Assembly: GCA_009922615.1 (NCBI GenBank) | Contig: RFVF01000036.1 | Location: 1-44,952, forward strand | Direction of reading: 5' to 3' | Source of the DNA: Pseudomonadota bacterium | GTDB lineage: Bacteria; Verrucomicrobiota; Verrucomicrobiia; Limisphaerales; SXTU01 | DNA length: 44,952 bases | Shown: in pieces, positions 33,097-42,124 of the stretch | How positions within the stretch are numbered: position 1 is the stretch's first letter | How the letters are laid out: each line of letters opens with the position of its first letter | The notes under the pieces: model-generated | What the model was told of the DNA's origin: nothing | Database searches by the model: none | The model's input: only the letters and a program-made list of their open reading frames with translations | Program-made: the position numbers and the translations under genes

Positions 33097-33627
33097 ATGA
33101 AGTTCCGCTGCGGTTGCTTCAACCTCTATTTAACGGCGCTGGTTGCGATCGCACTCGTCGGCTGCGAAACGACCGGCTCCGATTCCGACAAAAACGCCGC
33201 ATCCGAACTGTCCACCCTCCGCATCCACCTCGAGACCCACCCCGATCCGATCACCGGCTCCAGCACACAGATTCGAGTGGGGCGGGAAGACCCCGTCCTG
33301 CTCCACGTCAGCGGAGCGATGATCGGAGAAATCAACCTCCTGGCCGCCGAGGTGTGGGACGGCAATGAAGGCCAGTATGCGATCCACCTGCAATTCGACC
33401 GTGAAGGCACCCAGACCTTGGAAGCCCTCTCCATGTCCTACCGGGGCAAGCGGCTCGCCATTCAAAGCCAGTTTCCCGCGCCCCGCTGGATCGGCCTCGT
33501 CCGTATGAATCAGCGTATCTCGGATGGATCACTGCTCTTCCGTCCCGATGCCACGCGCCAAGAGTGCGTGCGCATCGTGTCCGGCTTGAACAAAGCCGTG
33601 GCGAAAATGCGCAAGCTCAAGGACTGA
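33097..33627 (+). CDS. Lipoprotein with a SecD P1-like domain
   Basis: ATG 33097 opens a lipoprotein signal (LYLTALVAIALVGCETT, lipobox LVGC). The mature 150 residues read LRIHLETHPD, EDPVLLHVSGAMIGEINLLAAEVWDGNEGQYAIHLQFDREGTQTLEALSMSYRGKRLAIQSQF. This follows the pattern of the SecD periplasmic P1 head (a precursor-sensing beta/alpha domain), here without any membrane channel. The family call is tentative. Its stop overlaps the next start (TGATG), so it is coupled to the M23 peptidase. Confidence 0.72.
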   Translation: MKFRCGCFNLYLTALVAIALVGCETTGSDSDKNAASELSTLRIHLETHPDPITGSSTQIRVGREDPVLLHVSGAMIGEINLLAAEVWDGNEGQYAIHLQFDREGTQTLEALSMSYRGKRLAIQSQFPAPRWIGLVRMNQRISDGSLLFRPDATRQECVRIVSGLNKAVAKMRKLKD

Positions 33628-34640
33628 TGCACTTGCGCCAGCGCCTCGTCGCCCTCTCCACCGCGGCCCTGCTTGGTGCCGCGCACGGCCAGCCCTTCCA
33701 CCTTCCCACCGCGAACCGTGCGCTCTTCGAGCCAGGCGGCGAGGAGCGTTACTTCGCGCCCACGCCCAGCAAGACTTGGGAGAGCGGCACCTTCGGGCCC
33801 GTGCGCTCGGACGGCCATCAACTCCACGAAGGCCTCGACATCAAATGGACCCAGCGCGATCGCAAGGGCGAGCCCACCGACCCCGTGCTCGCCTCGGCCA
33901 GCGGCACCGTCGCCTACGTGAACCGCAAACCCAGCCTTTCCAACTACGGCAACTACGTCGTCCTGCGCCACCGCATCGAGGGCCTGGAGATTTGCACGCT
34001 CTACGCTCATCTCGCGAGCATTCGCGATGACCTCCAAAGCGGCGTCCCGGTCAAGGCGGGCGAGACCATCGGCATCATGGGCCGCACTTCGAACACCAAA
34101 ACCCGCATCGCCACCGAACGCGCTCACGTCCACTTCGAGATCAATGTCATCGCCAGCGAGCACTACGCGCAGTGGCATGAGGCCAACCTCGTTGGCCTGC
34201 GCAACGACCACGGCAATTGGAACGGCCGCAATCTTCTTGGCCTTGATCCCCGTGCGCTCCTGCTCCAGCAGCGAGCACAGGGGGAAAAATTCAGCCTCGT
34301 GCAATTCGTTCAGGCGCAGACCGAGTTGTGTCGCGTGCTCGTCCACAAGAGCGAATTTGCCTTCGCCCGCCGTCACGCCCCGCTCGTGCGCCGCAACCCC
34401 GCGACCGACAAGGAAGGTGTCGGCGCTTACGAGCTGGTGCTGAACTTCAACGGCATCCCTTGCCAGATCATCCCCCGCACTGCCAGCGAAGCGAAGAATT
34501 ACGCGGCCAAATACCATCTCCTCTCTGTCAACGACGCCGAGCAAAAGAAAAACGGCTGCCGCAAATTCCTCACGCAAAAGAGCGGCAAATGGGCGCTGAC
34601 ACCGGAGGCGCTCCAACACCTGGACTTGCTCGCGAACTGA
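33627..34640 (+). CDS. Exported M23 (LytM-type) metallopeptidase
   Basis: The ATG at 33627 overlaps the previous stop by one base. A signal peptide (LVALSTAALLGAAHG) precedes a LytM domain with the first zinc motif HEGLD (His67, Asp71) and the second HVHFEI, plus ASGTVAYVNRKP and YGNYVVLRHR, YAHLASIRDDLQSGVPVKAGETIGIMG. The zinc ligands are complete, so endopeptidase activity on peptidoglycan cross-links is plausible. The C-terminal 120 residues have no clear domain. Confidence 0.88.
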   Translation: MHLRQRLVALSTAALLGAAHGQPFHLPTANRALFEPGGEERYFAPTPSKTWESGTFGPVRSDGHQLHEGLDIKWTQRDRKGEPTDPVLASASGTVAYVNRKPSLSNYGNYVVLRHRIEGLEICTLYAHLASIRDDLQSGVPVKAGETIGIMGRTSNTKTRIATERAHVHFEINVIASEHYAQWHEANLVGLRNDHGNWNGRNLLGLDPRALLLQQRAQGEKFSLVQFVQAQTELCRVLVHKSEFAFARRHAPLVRRNPATDKEGVGAYELVLNFNGIPCQIIPRTASEAKNYAAKYHLLSVNDAEQKKNGCRKFLTQKSGKWALTPEALQHLDLLAN

Positions 34641-34676
34641 CCCGCCATAGTTGGTGGACGCCGTTGAGCTGGTCTC

Positions 34677-35372
34677 CTACTTGGCGGGGAGTTGAGCGGC
34701 GATCTGGGCGGCGACGGCTTGGGCAAGGAAGGCGGATCCTTCTTTGTTGTAGTGAACGTCCCGGGGGTTTTGCAGTTTGGCGAGGTGCGGGGTGATGTGG
34801 GCGTTGAGGTCGTTGATGGTGACGCCAGCTTCGGTCATTACCTTGCGGGCAATGCTGTTGTAGGTGGGCACCTTGTCGAAGGTGCGGGGCGGATTCAATT
34901 CGCCCTCGGGGATGGGCGTGGTGGTGGCCCAGATAAGTTTGGCACCAGTCGCTTGGAGTTGCTTCACGATCTCGCGCAGGTTGTTCTCATACGCCTCCGG
35001 TGGCACCTGTTGCTTGCCTGGCTCCATGAACTTCATGTCGTGGATGCCGAAGTTGAAATGAATGACATCCCACTTGCCGGGGCCGAGCCAGGCTTTGAGG
35101 TTACGCAGTCCGTTGGTGGTGGGACCGCCGTTGGTGGGAATGCGGTGAACGTTCGCTTTGCCCTTGAGCAGCTCGCGCACGGGCAGAGTGTAGCCGATGG
35201 AGATGGAATCGCCGATGAGGAGCACGCGGGGCAACGCCGGATCGTCGGTGATGGGAGCCATGACCGGGTTGGGCACGGGCTTGGCCTTCTTCGCATCGGC
35301 CGTGGGCTTGGCGTCCTGCGCCACAACAACCACGGCGAAGGCAAGCAGGGTTAAGGCGGCGCGAAATTTCAT
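34677..35372 (-). CDS. Secreted SGNH/GDSL hydrolase
   Basis: A 231-residue protein with a signal peptide (LTLLAFAVVVVAQD). Block I is LLIGDSISIGY (Ser56), block II has the Gly of TNGGPTTNG, block III is FNFGIHDMKF (Asn of the oxyanion hole is replaced by the GIHD context), and block V is NPRDVHYNKEG (Asp and His). It is an esterase, probably acting on carbohydrate esters. The stop of the zinc dehydrogenase gene upstream is 21 bp away on the same strand. Confidence 0.85.
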   Translation of the reverse strand: MKFRAALTLLAFAVVVVAQDAKPTADAKKAKPVPNPVMAPITDDPALPRVLLIGDSISIGYTLPVRELLKGKANVHRIPTNGGPTTNGLRNLKAWLGPGKWDVIHFNFGIHDMKFMEPGKQQVPPEAYENNLREIVKQLQATGAKLIWATTTPIPEGELNPPRTFDKVPTYNSIARKVMTEAGVTINDLNAHITPHLAKLQNPRDVHYNKEGSAFLAQAVAAQIAAQLPAK

Positions 35373-35393
35373 GCGGAGCGTAATCGGCGGTGG

Positions 35394-36521
35394 CTACTTG
35401 CCGATGGAGATGACGTTCTTGATGCCGGTGGCCTTGCCCGTGAGCAGCTCGCGGAAGTTTTCCAGCGGGTGGCGGGCTGAGATGACTTTGCCGAGGGCAT
35501 CTGGCCAGCGCTTTTGGAACTCACCAAGGTCACGGATCGCTGCCAGAAACGCAGCTTTGTCCGCGTTCACAGTGCCAACGATGACTTGGTTCTTGAGGAC
35601 CAGGTTGCGCATGAGTTGATTGCCTTCGAGTTCGATGTGACCTTCGGGAGCGGGTATGCCGGTGAAAACGAAGACTCCGTTGAGACCGAGGTGCATCATC
35701 ACGTCAAAGGAGGTCTTCGACACGCCGACGGCTTCGTAAACCAAATCGATGTTGCCTACGCGCTCGGCGAGCTGCGCGGGCGTGCATTCGGCAATAGAGA
35801 TGTATTTCGCGCCAAAGGACTCGACCAGAGCCGCCTTGTCATTGGGCTTGGGCGAGCGAGAATAGACGTAAGTGTCGAAGCCGTTCAACACGCAGGTCAT
35901 CGCACCGAGGATGCCGATGGGGCCGGCGCCGAGGACGACGGCGCGGAGTCCCTTGCCCTTGGGCTGGCCGGGGTCCTCGCAGGCCCACGGCAGCCGAGCC
36001 TGAATTTGCCAGACTTGGGCAAGGCCCTTTTCAGCAATGGTGAGCGGCTCGGCCAGAACGGCGAAGGGACGCAGCTCCTTGGGCACGAGAACGAAGTTTT
36101 TTTCATCATCGACGAAGAACTCGGTCATGTAGCCGTGGTGCTGATTGATGCCGCGCTCGTTGAACTTCCACGTCGCACAGAAATCTTGCCGATCAATGCG
36201 GCACGGGCGGCAGTTGGGGTCCGGACACTGGCGGCGCACGGAGGGCACGACGAGATCGCCGATCTTGGCGTGCTTCACGGCGCTACCCACTTCCACCACC
36301 TCACCAAGGGCTTCATGACCGAGCACAAGATAATCGGACCCCGCAGGCGGGGCTCCGTAAACAAAGGTGCAGATCTCCCGGTCCGTGCCGCAAATGCCTA
36401 CGTCGAGCGTGCGGACTTTGAGCTGGGACGGGCGGATGATCTCGGGGTGCTCGTGTTCGAGCTGGGCAACCTGACGGCGGCCGGGAACGACGCCAACGGC
36501 GCGCATCTTGGGCTTGTTCAT
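35394..36521 (-). CDS. Zinc-dependent MDR dehydrogenase, glucose dehydrogenase type
   Basis: A 375-residue medium-chain dehydrogenase. The catalytic zinc site is GICGTDRE (Cys) and GHEALGEVVEVG (His-Glu). The structural zinc loop has CPDPNCRPCRIDRQDFC. The NAD(P) motif is VVLGAGPIGILGAM. The C-terminal pattern (LVYEAVGVSKTSFDVMMHLGLNGVFVFTGIP and LMRNLVLKNQVIVGTVNADK) matches glucose 1-dehydrogenase of the archaeal type. The substrate is likely a sugar or polyol; glucose is only the best guess. It shares a divergent promoter region with the esterase at 36663. Confidence 0.82.
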   Translation of the reverse strand: MNKPKMRAVGVVPGRRQVAQLEHEHPEIIRPSQLKVRTLDVGICGTDREICTFVYGAPPAGSDYLVLGHEALGEVVEVGSAVKHAKIGDLVVPSVRRQCPDPNCRPCRIDRQDFCATWKFNERGINQHHGYMTEFFVDDEKNFVLVPKELRPFAVLAEPLTIAEKGLAQVWQIQARLPWACEDPGQPKGKGLRAVVLGAGPIGILGAMTCVLNGFDTYVYSRSPKPNDKAALVESFGAKYISIAECTPAQLAERVGNIDLVYEAVGVSKTSFDVMMHLGLNGVFVFTGIPAPEGHIELEGNQLMRNLVLKNQVIVGTVNADKAAFLAAIRDLGEFQKRWPDALGKVISARHPLENFRELLTGKATGIKNVISIGK

Positions 36522-36537
36522 GTGTATTGGTTCAGCA

Positions 36538-36561
36538 GCGACCGCCGAGCAGGGCGGTCGC
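36538..36561. promoter_or_regulatory. Perfect hairpin in a divergent promoter region
   Basis: GCGACCGCC and GGCGGTCGC form a 9-bp perfect inverted repeat with a six-base spacer, 17 bp upstream of the dehydrogenase start and 102 bp upstream of the esterase start. It could be an operator or a 5' leader hairpin. No T tract is present. The remaining bases of this 141-bp gap show nothing else I can support. Confidence 0.4.
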
Positions 36562-36662
36562 GGTGGCGGATGATATACGAGCGAGACGAAGGCGACTCAA
36601 GCACAAGAGTTCACCACTTTCCGAAGTGAAGAAATCCCTTGGGGCTTCGTCAGCCGATTCGC

Positions 36663-38288
36663 ATGAACCAACGCCACTTCGCCCGTCAACTGACCCAACT
36701 GCTCGCCGTCTCCACCGTGTTCGCCGCCGCGGCCACCCGCGCCGACGTTAAACTCCCCGCGATCTTTGCCGATCACATGGTCTTGCAGCGCGACCAGAAA
36801 GTCCCGGTCTGGGGCTGGGCGGACGAGGGGGAGAGAGTCACCGTGGAATTCGCCGGACAGAAGGTCGAGACCACGGCCCAAGGCGGCAAGTGGTCCGTGG
36901 CTCTGACGCCGCTCAAGACCAGCAGCACGGGCGCGAAGTTCAAGGTGTCGGGCAAGAACAAGGTGGAGTTCGACGACGTGCTCGTGGGCGAGGTGTGGTT
37001 CTGCTCCGGGCAGTCGAATATGGAATGGAACGTCGCCTCATCGAAGGACAAGGACAAGGAAATCGCCGCCGCGAACAACCCGCGCATCCGGCATTTCAAG
37101 GTGCCGCACGTCACGGCCGTCGAGCCACAGACCGAAGTGAAGACCGTCGGCGGTTGGCAGGCGACGACCCCGGCCACGGTCGGAAACTTCACGGCGGTGG
37201 GTTACTTCTTCGCGCGCGAGATCGAGAAGGCCATGGACGTGCCGATCGGCTTGATCGGCTGCAACTGGGGTGGCACGCGCATCGAACCGTGGACGCCGCC
37301 GGTGGGCTTCCAATCCGTGCCCGCGCTGAAAGCGGACTTCGCTGACAAGCTCGCGACCTTCCCCGCCCGCACGCCCGCAGTGATTCTTGAAACCCAGCCG
37401 GTGCTGGATGAGAAGGGCAAACCCACGGTGGACAAGAACGGCCGCCCCGTCACCAAACCGGTGCTGGATGAAAAGGGCAAACAGAAGCAACGCCCGTTCC
37501 TCGACCGCGATGGCAAGCCGGTGATGAACGTCAGCAGCGGCTCCCCACTCTCCATCTACAACGGGATGGTTCACCCGATTATTCCTTACGCCATCCGCGG
37601 CGCGCTGTGGTATCAGGGCGAATCGAACAACGGCGAAGGCATGTTGTATTTCGAGAAGAAGAAGGCGCTCATCAACGGCTGGCGCACCCTGTGGAAGCAG
37701 GGCGATTTCCCGTTTTTCTTCGTTCAACTCGCGCCCTACCGCTACAACAACCCCGAACGACTCCCCGGCATCTGGGAGGCCCAGGCCGCGACGCTCTCCA
37801 TCCCGAACACCGGCATGGCCGTCACCACGGATGTCTCCACCGTCGGCAACATCCATCCGCCGGACAAACAGACGGTCGGCCACCGACTCGCGCTCTGGGC
37901 ACTGGCGAAAACCTACAACCAGTCCATCACCAGCTACGCCAGCCCGCTCTTCGACACGTTGAAGGTGGAGGGCGACAAGGCGCACGTCTCCTTTAAACAC
38001 GCGGAGGGCGGCCTCAAGTCATTGAACGGCCAACCCCTGACCTGGTTCACCATCGCGGGCGAGGACAAGAAATTCGTGGAGGCAAAGGCTGAGATTGCCG
38101 GCAACCACGTCGTGGTCAGCGCGCCCGGCGTCAGCAAGCCCGTGGCCGTGCGCTTCGGCTGGCATGAGCTGGCCGAGCCCAATCTCGCCAACGCCGCCGG
38201 CCTGCCCGCCTCACCTTTCCGCACGGACAAGTGGACGGACGCGTCAATGCCCGGCGTTGCGCAGCCCACTGCCCCGGTAAAGAAGTGA
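36663..38288 (+). CDS. Sialate O-acetylesterase-like SGNH protein
   Basis: The ATG at 36663 gives a signal peptide (LTQLLAVSTVFAAAATRAD) and a 541-residue protein. LPAIFADHMVLQRDQKVPVWGWA is the conserved N-terminus. The catalytic Ser is in VWFCSGQSNMEW; GALWYQGESNNG holds the next conserved block; TVGNIHPPDKQTVGHRLALWAL holds the Asp/His pair. These enzymes deacetylate sialic acids or other O-acetyl glycans. The segment 243-279 contains two copies of PVLDEKGK plus a third related LDRDGKP, an unusual insertion. The small lipoprotein gene follows four bases later. Confidence 0.87.
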   Translation: MNQRHFARQLTQLLAVSTVFAAAATRADVKLPAIFADHMVLQRDQKVPVWGWADEGERVTVEFAGQKVETTAQGGKWSVALTPLKTSSTGAKFKVSGKNKVEFDDVLVGEVWFCSGQSNMEWNVASSKDKDKEIAAANNPRIRHFKVPHVTAVEPQTEVKTVGGWQATTPATVGNFTAVGYFFAREIEKAMDVPIGLIGCNWGGTRIEPWTPPVGFQSVPALKADFADKLATFPARTPAVILETQPVLDEKGKPTVDKNGRPVTKPVLDEKGKQKQRPFLDRDGKPVMNVSSGSPLSIYNGMVHPIIPYAIRGALWYQGESNNGEGMLYFEKKKALINGWRTLWKQGDFPFFFVQLAPYRYNNPERLPGIWEAQAATLSIPNTGMAVTTDVSTVGNIHPPDKQTVGHRLALWALAKTYNQSITSYASPLFDTLKVEGDKAHVSFKHAEGGLKSLNGQPLTWFTIAGEDKKFVEAKAEIAGNHVVVSAPGVSKPVAVRFGWHELAEPNLANAAGLPASPFRTDKWTDASMPGVAQPTAPVKK

Positions 38289-38292
38289 TCCC

Positions 38293-38586
38293 ATGACGCG
38301 CTTCCTGCTCTGCCTCCTCCTCGCCACCCTGCCTTGCACCGCGTGCAAGAAGAAGCCCGCCGACACGCCGGTAGCCGAAGTGCCCGCTGCCCCGCCAAAC
38401 CCCGAGGCAGATTTGAAGGCACTGAACGAGGCGGCCCGCGCTTACGTGATGGGGCAGTTGAAAGACCCTGACACACTGGATGACCTAGTCAAAGCCGGCT
38501 TCCTCAAGCGCTTGCCTGCCGCACCAGCAGGAAAAAAATACCTCCTCAGCCAGGACAAGAAGTCGGTCCAGTTGGTTGACCGCTGA
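38293..38586 (+). CDS. Small lipoprotein, paralogue of 15959-16393
   Basis: The 97-residue product has a lipoprotein signal (LCLLLATLPCTACKKK), a proline/alanine linker and a 60-residue domain ending LDDLVKAGFLKRLPAAPAGKKYLLSQ. The end matches the lipoprotein at 15959. The stop is only four bases from the stop of the convergent pseudopilin gene, the same arrangement as in the other copy. Its function is unknown. Confidence 0.78.
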   Translation: MTRFLLCLLLATLPCTACKKKPADTPVAEVPAAPPNPEADLKALNEAARAYVMGQLKDPDTLDDLVKAGFLKRLPAAPAGKKYLLSQDKKSVQLVDR

Positions 38587-38590
38587 ACGA

Positions 38591-39400
38591 CTACTTATCC
38601 CAGAGCGCCCCGGCTGTGTCTCGGGCAAGGGTGAAACCCACTTGGCTGCCACGCATTGCCTCAGCGTGACCGTCCACCATCGCCACCGTGGCGCGGCCAT
38701 TGTGTCGGCTACTCAGTCGCGTTTGGTCCGGGAAGGTGCCCCAAAAATTCGGCGGAGTGGAGCCCGGCACGGGAGAAAGCCAGAAAGCCGCGTTTGCAGT
38801 CGGCACCGTGGATTCCATCCATTGGTCGGCGTTTGGATTGGTCTGACTTGCTGCATCCATCGTCGCGGCATCGCCATAAATGACCGTCGAAGCGGGCTCG
38901 CGCACCTGCGTCTCACGGTTGTATGTCTGCCCTTGGTTCTGATACGAGATGCCCAGTTCGGGATAGCTCATGCCGATGCCGAAGGACGCCGGCCCCTTGC
39001 CCGCGTGTTGAAAACCTGCGCACTGGTAGCTCTTGTAAGTCCCGCCAGAGAAGGGGCGCAGCATATCCTGCCACCAGACTTGGTTTGCTGCATTGGTAAG
39101 CACCACCAACCCCGGAGGCATCAATGCCGGCACCGCACCGTTCAAGTTTGTATCGATGAGCTTCACGATTCGGCCGTCGTTGCTGTCCGTGTAGAGGGCG
39201 GAACCGATGCCGATCTGCTTCAAGCCGTTAAGACATTGTGTGCCTTTGGCCTTGGCCTTGGCCTGGGCGAGAGCCGGTAACAGCATCCCCGCCAAGATCG
39301 CGATGATCGCGATGACCACGAGCAGTTCGATCAAGGTGAAGGCAGCGCTTCGCAACAAGCGGAGCGCGCCCGGACCGACGGGGACGCCGATAGCTTTCAT
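38591..39400 (-). CDS. Pseudopilin (second copy)
   Basis: ATG 39400 leads to a short leader, then [11 protein letters not shown] with Glu+5 and a hydrophobic helix, then [28 protein letters not shown] and the C-terminal [20 protein letters not shown]...GALWDK. Helix and tail clearly match the pseudopilin at 15045-15944 (same DGH.EAM and ALWDK). The 18-residue leader is a more usual size than in the first copy. It is divergent from the PSCyt1-DUF1549-DUF1553 gene. Confidence 0.87.
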   Translation of the reverse strand: MKAIGVPVGPGALRLLRSAAFTLIELLVVIAIIAILAGMLLPALAQAKAKAKGTQCLNGLKQIGIGSALYTDSNDGRIVKLIDTNLNGAVPALMPPGLVVLTNAANQVWWQDMLRPFSGGTYKSYQCAGFQHAGKGPASFGIGMSYPELGISYQNQGQTYNRETQVREPASTVIYGDAATMDAASQTNPNADQWMESTVPTANAAFWLSPVPGSTPPNFWGTFPDQTRLSSRHNGRATVAMVDGHAEAMRGSQVGFTLARDTAGALWDK

Positions 39401-39531
39401 GGCGGTGCGGTTAAAAACACTGACGGGACAATGGCTGGACCATCCTCCTGCCATTTCGGCGGGTCAACGGAATTTTCCGCATTTCAAACTCAAGCACCGC
39501 CGCTACGCTCACGTCTGATTCCTGAATCAAG

Positions 39532-42081
39532 ATGACTCGATTGACGCACTTCCGCCACGGCCTCGTTGCCGCTGTCTCATTTGCACTGGCACTCAAGGTC
39601 GCGCCCGCATCGGGAGCCGCCGTGGACTTCAACCCCGACGTGCTGCCCATCCTCTCCGAGAACTGCTTTCACTGCCACGGCCCGGATGAAAAAGCCCGCG
39701 AGGTCAAGCTCCGCCTCGACACGCGCGAGGGCTTGCTCCGCACGCAGAAGCCCATCGTCATTCCCGGCAAGGCCGCACAGAGCGAACTCTTCAAACGCCT
39801 CATCACCAAGAATGCCAACGATGTGATGCCGCCGCCGAAATCCAAGAAGTCACTCACGCCCGCGCAGATTGACACGGTGCGGCGTTGGATTGACGCCGGC
39901 GCACCTTACGCAACGCATTGGGCCTTCACGCCGCCGGTGCGCCCGAGCGTCCCGAACTTTCGCGATTCACAATTCGCAATTCGCAATTCCCTCGACGCCT
40001 TCATTGCCGACCGCCTTGCAAAGGAAGGCCTTCGCCCCTCGCCCGAAGCTCCTCGCGAGACGCTCATCCGCCGCGTCACGCTCGACCTCACCGGCCTGCC
40101 ACCCACGCCGGCCGAGGTGGACGCGTTCCTCGCAGACAAATCGCCCCAGGCCTACGAAACGCTCGTGGACCGTTTGCTCGCCAGCTCGCGTTACGGCGAG
40201 CGCATGGTCTGGGAGTGGCTGGACGCCGCACGCTATGCTGACTCGAATGGCTATCAAGGCGATCAGGAGCGCACCATGTGGCCGTGGCGTGACTGGGCCG
40301 TGAAGGCCTTCAACGAGAATCTTTCCTACGACCAGTTCACAATCTGGCAGCTCGCCGGCGATCTGCTCCCCGACGCCACGCGCGACCAGAGGCTCGCCAC
40401 CGGCTTCGTGCGCAACCACATGATCAACGGCGAGGGCGGCCGCATCGCGGAGGAAAACCGCATCGAGTATCTCTTCGAACAGACCGAAACCGTCGGCACC
40501 GTTTGGCTGGGGGCGACACTGAATTGCTCGCGCTGCCACGACCACAAGTTCGATGCCTACACCATGCGCGACTACTACGGCCTCGTCGCGTTCTTCAACC
40601 AGACGCCCATCACTGGCGGCGGTGGCAGCCCGCAGACCGCGCCGGTCATGGACTTCACCACGCCGGAACAAACCGCGAAGCTCAAGGCCCTCGGCGACGA
40701 GGTGAAACGCCTTGGCGACGAGGTGGACAGGCTGGAGCTGACCGTCTTCCCGCGGCCCGCAGGCAAGGCTTCGTCCGACGCTCCCAGCGTAAAAGACTAT
40801 CCTGCCGAGCCGTTTGCCGCGTTGAAGCAGAAAGGAGCCGCTCGCAACCTCACGCAACTCCGCAGCCTCGCGAAGTTCCGGGCCGACAAGGAACCGCGCG
40901 AGCACGCACAACTGCTCAACCAGCTCATCAAAGCCATGGAAGCTCGCGACGACTTTAAGAAATCTGTCCCGCGCGTAATGGTGATGGAAGACATGAAGCA
41001 GCCGCGCGACACGTTCATGCTTGTGCGTGGCGCTTACAACAAGCCGACCGAGAAGACGACCGCAGCCTTCCCCGCTGCGCTGACTTCCAAATCCCAAGCA
41101 GCCCCGACGAACCGCCTCGACCTCGCCCGCTGGCTGGCCTCGCCGGAAAATCCGCTCACGGCTCGCGTCACCGTCAATCGCTTCTGGCAGCAATTTTTCG
41201 GCACCGGCTTGGTGAAAACGGCCGAGGACTTCGGTGTGCAGGGCGAGAAGCCATCGCACCCTGAGTTGCTCGACTGGCTGGCCACGGAGTTCATCCGCAC
41301 CGGCTGGGACGTGAAGCAACTTGTCCGCACCCTCGTGACGAGTGCGACTTACCGACAGTCGTCGAAAGACGCCCCGCTGCCCGCCGACGTGAAGAAGCGG
41401 ACTGGTTCCGACACACTATTCCAGCTCGACCCCGCCAACCGCCTGCTTGCGCGTGGTCCTCGCTTCCGCATGCCTTCATGGATGCTGCGCGACCAGGCGC
41501 TCGCCGCCAGCGGCCTGCTTGTCGAGCAACTCGGCGGGCCGCCCGTGAAAACCTACCAGCCCTCCGGCATCTGGGAGGACGCTACCTTCGGCAACAAGAA
41601 GTATGTGCAAGATCACGGCGGCGCGCTCTACCGCCGTAGCATTTACATCTTCTGGCGGCGCATCGTCGGCCCGACGGTTTTTTTCGACGTGGCCACGCGG
41701 CAGAACTGCGCCGTGAAATCCCCGCGCACGAACACGCCACTCCATGCGCTCGCCACGCTCAACGACATCACTTACATCGAAGCCGCCCGGGCGATGGCGG
41801 AGCGGGTGTTGCTGGCCGAGGACGCGACCGACGACGCGCGGATTGCGCATGCGTTCCGCCTCGTCACCGCGCGCAGGCCCAGCGCCACGGAGAAACAAGT
41901 CCTGACCGCCAGCCTCAACCGATTGCGCACGCAATACTCTGCCGACAAGGAAGCGGCGTTGAAACTCCTCGCCGTCGGCGAATCCAAGCGCAACGAGAAA
42001 CTCGATACCACCGCACACGCCGCGTGGACCGGCCTGTGCAGCTTGGTGCTGAATTTGGACGAAGTGGTCACTAAGGAATAA
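39532..42081 (+). CDS. PSCyt1-DUF1549-DUF1553 exported c-type cytochrome-like protein
   Basis: This 849-residue protein has a signal peptide (LVAAVSFALALKVAPASG), then the planctomycete cytochrome domain with ENCFHCHGPD (heme motif Cys45, Cys48, His49) and the possible Met ligand in NDVMPPPKSKKSLTP. The DUF1549 part includes LDLTGLPPTPAEVDAFLAD, RYGERMVWEWLDAARYADSNGYQGD, and ATLNCSRCHDHKFD (a second CxxCH). The DUF1553 part starts RLDLARWLASPENPLTARVTVNRFWQQFFG and contains PSGIWE. These proteins usually pair with DUF1501 proteins in complex-carbohydrate use; the actual activity is not established. Here the DUF1501 gene is 12 kb away. Confidence 0.92.
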   Translation: MTRLTHFRHGLVAAVSFALALKVAPASGAAVDFNPDVLPILSENCFHCHGPDEKAREVKLRLDTREGLLRTQKPIVIPGKAAQSELFKRLITKNANDVMPPPKSKKSLTPAQIDTVRRWIDAGAPYATHWAFTPPVRPSVPNFRDSQFAIRNSLDAFIADRLAKEGLRPSPEAPRETLIRRVTLDLTGLPPTPAEVDAFLADKSPQAYETLVDRLLASSRYGERMVWEWLDAARYADSNGYQGDQERTMWPWRDWAVKAFNENLSYDQFTIWQLAGDLLPDATRDQRLATGFVRNHMINGEGGRIAEENRIEYLFEQTETVGTVWLGATLNCSRCHDHKFDAYTMRDYYGLVAFFNQTPITGGGGSPQTAPVMDFTTPEQTAKLKALGDEVKRLGDEVDRLELTVFPRPAGKASSDAPSVKDYPAEPFAALKQKGAARNLTQLRSLAKFRADKEPREHAQLLNQLIKAMEARDDFKKSVPRVMVMEDMKQPRDTFMLVRGAYNKPTEKTTAAFPAALTSKSQAAPTNRLDLARWLASPENPLTARVTVNRFWQQFFGTGLVKTAEDFGVQGEKPSHPELLDWLATEFIRTGWDVKQLVRTLVTSATYRQSSKDAPLPADVKKRTGSDTLFQLDPANRLLARGPRFRMPSWMLRDQALAASGLLVEQLGGPPVKTYQPSGIWEDATFGNKKYVQDHGGALYRRSIYIFWRRIVGPTVFFDVATRQNCAVKSPRTNTPLHALATLNDITYIEAARAMAERVLLAEDATDDARIAHAFRLVTARRPSATEKQVLTASLNRLRTQYSADKEAALKLLAVGESKRNEKLDTTAHAAWTGLCSLVLNLDEVVTKE

Positions 42082-42124
42082 CCGCTATTCCTCAGCGGCC
42101 CAAGTCAGCTATCCTCACCCTCAT

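Noticed and set aside
39955..40000. Heptamer-like ATTCGCA repeats inside the DUF1549 gene
   Set aside because: The translated residues (SQFAIRNSLDAFI) fit the normal family pattern at this site, so there is no sign of insertion; only low-complexity DNA.
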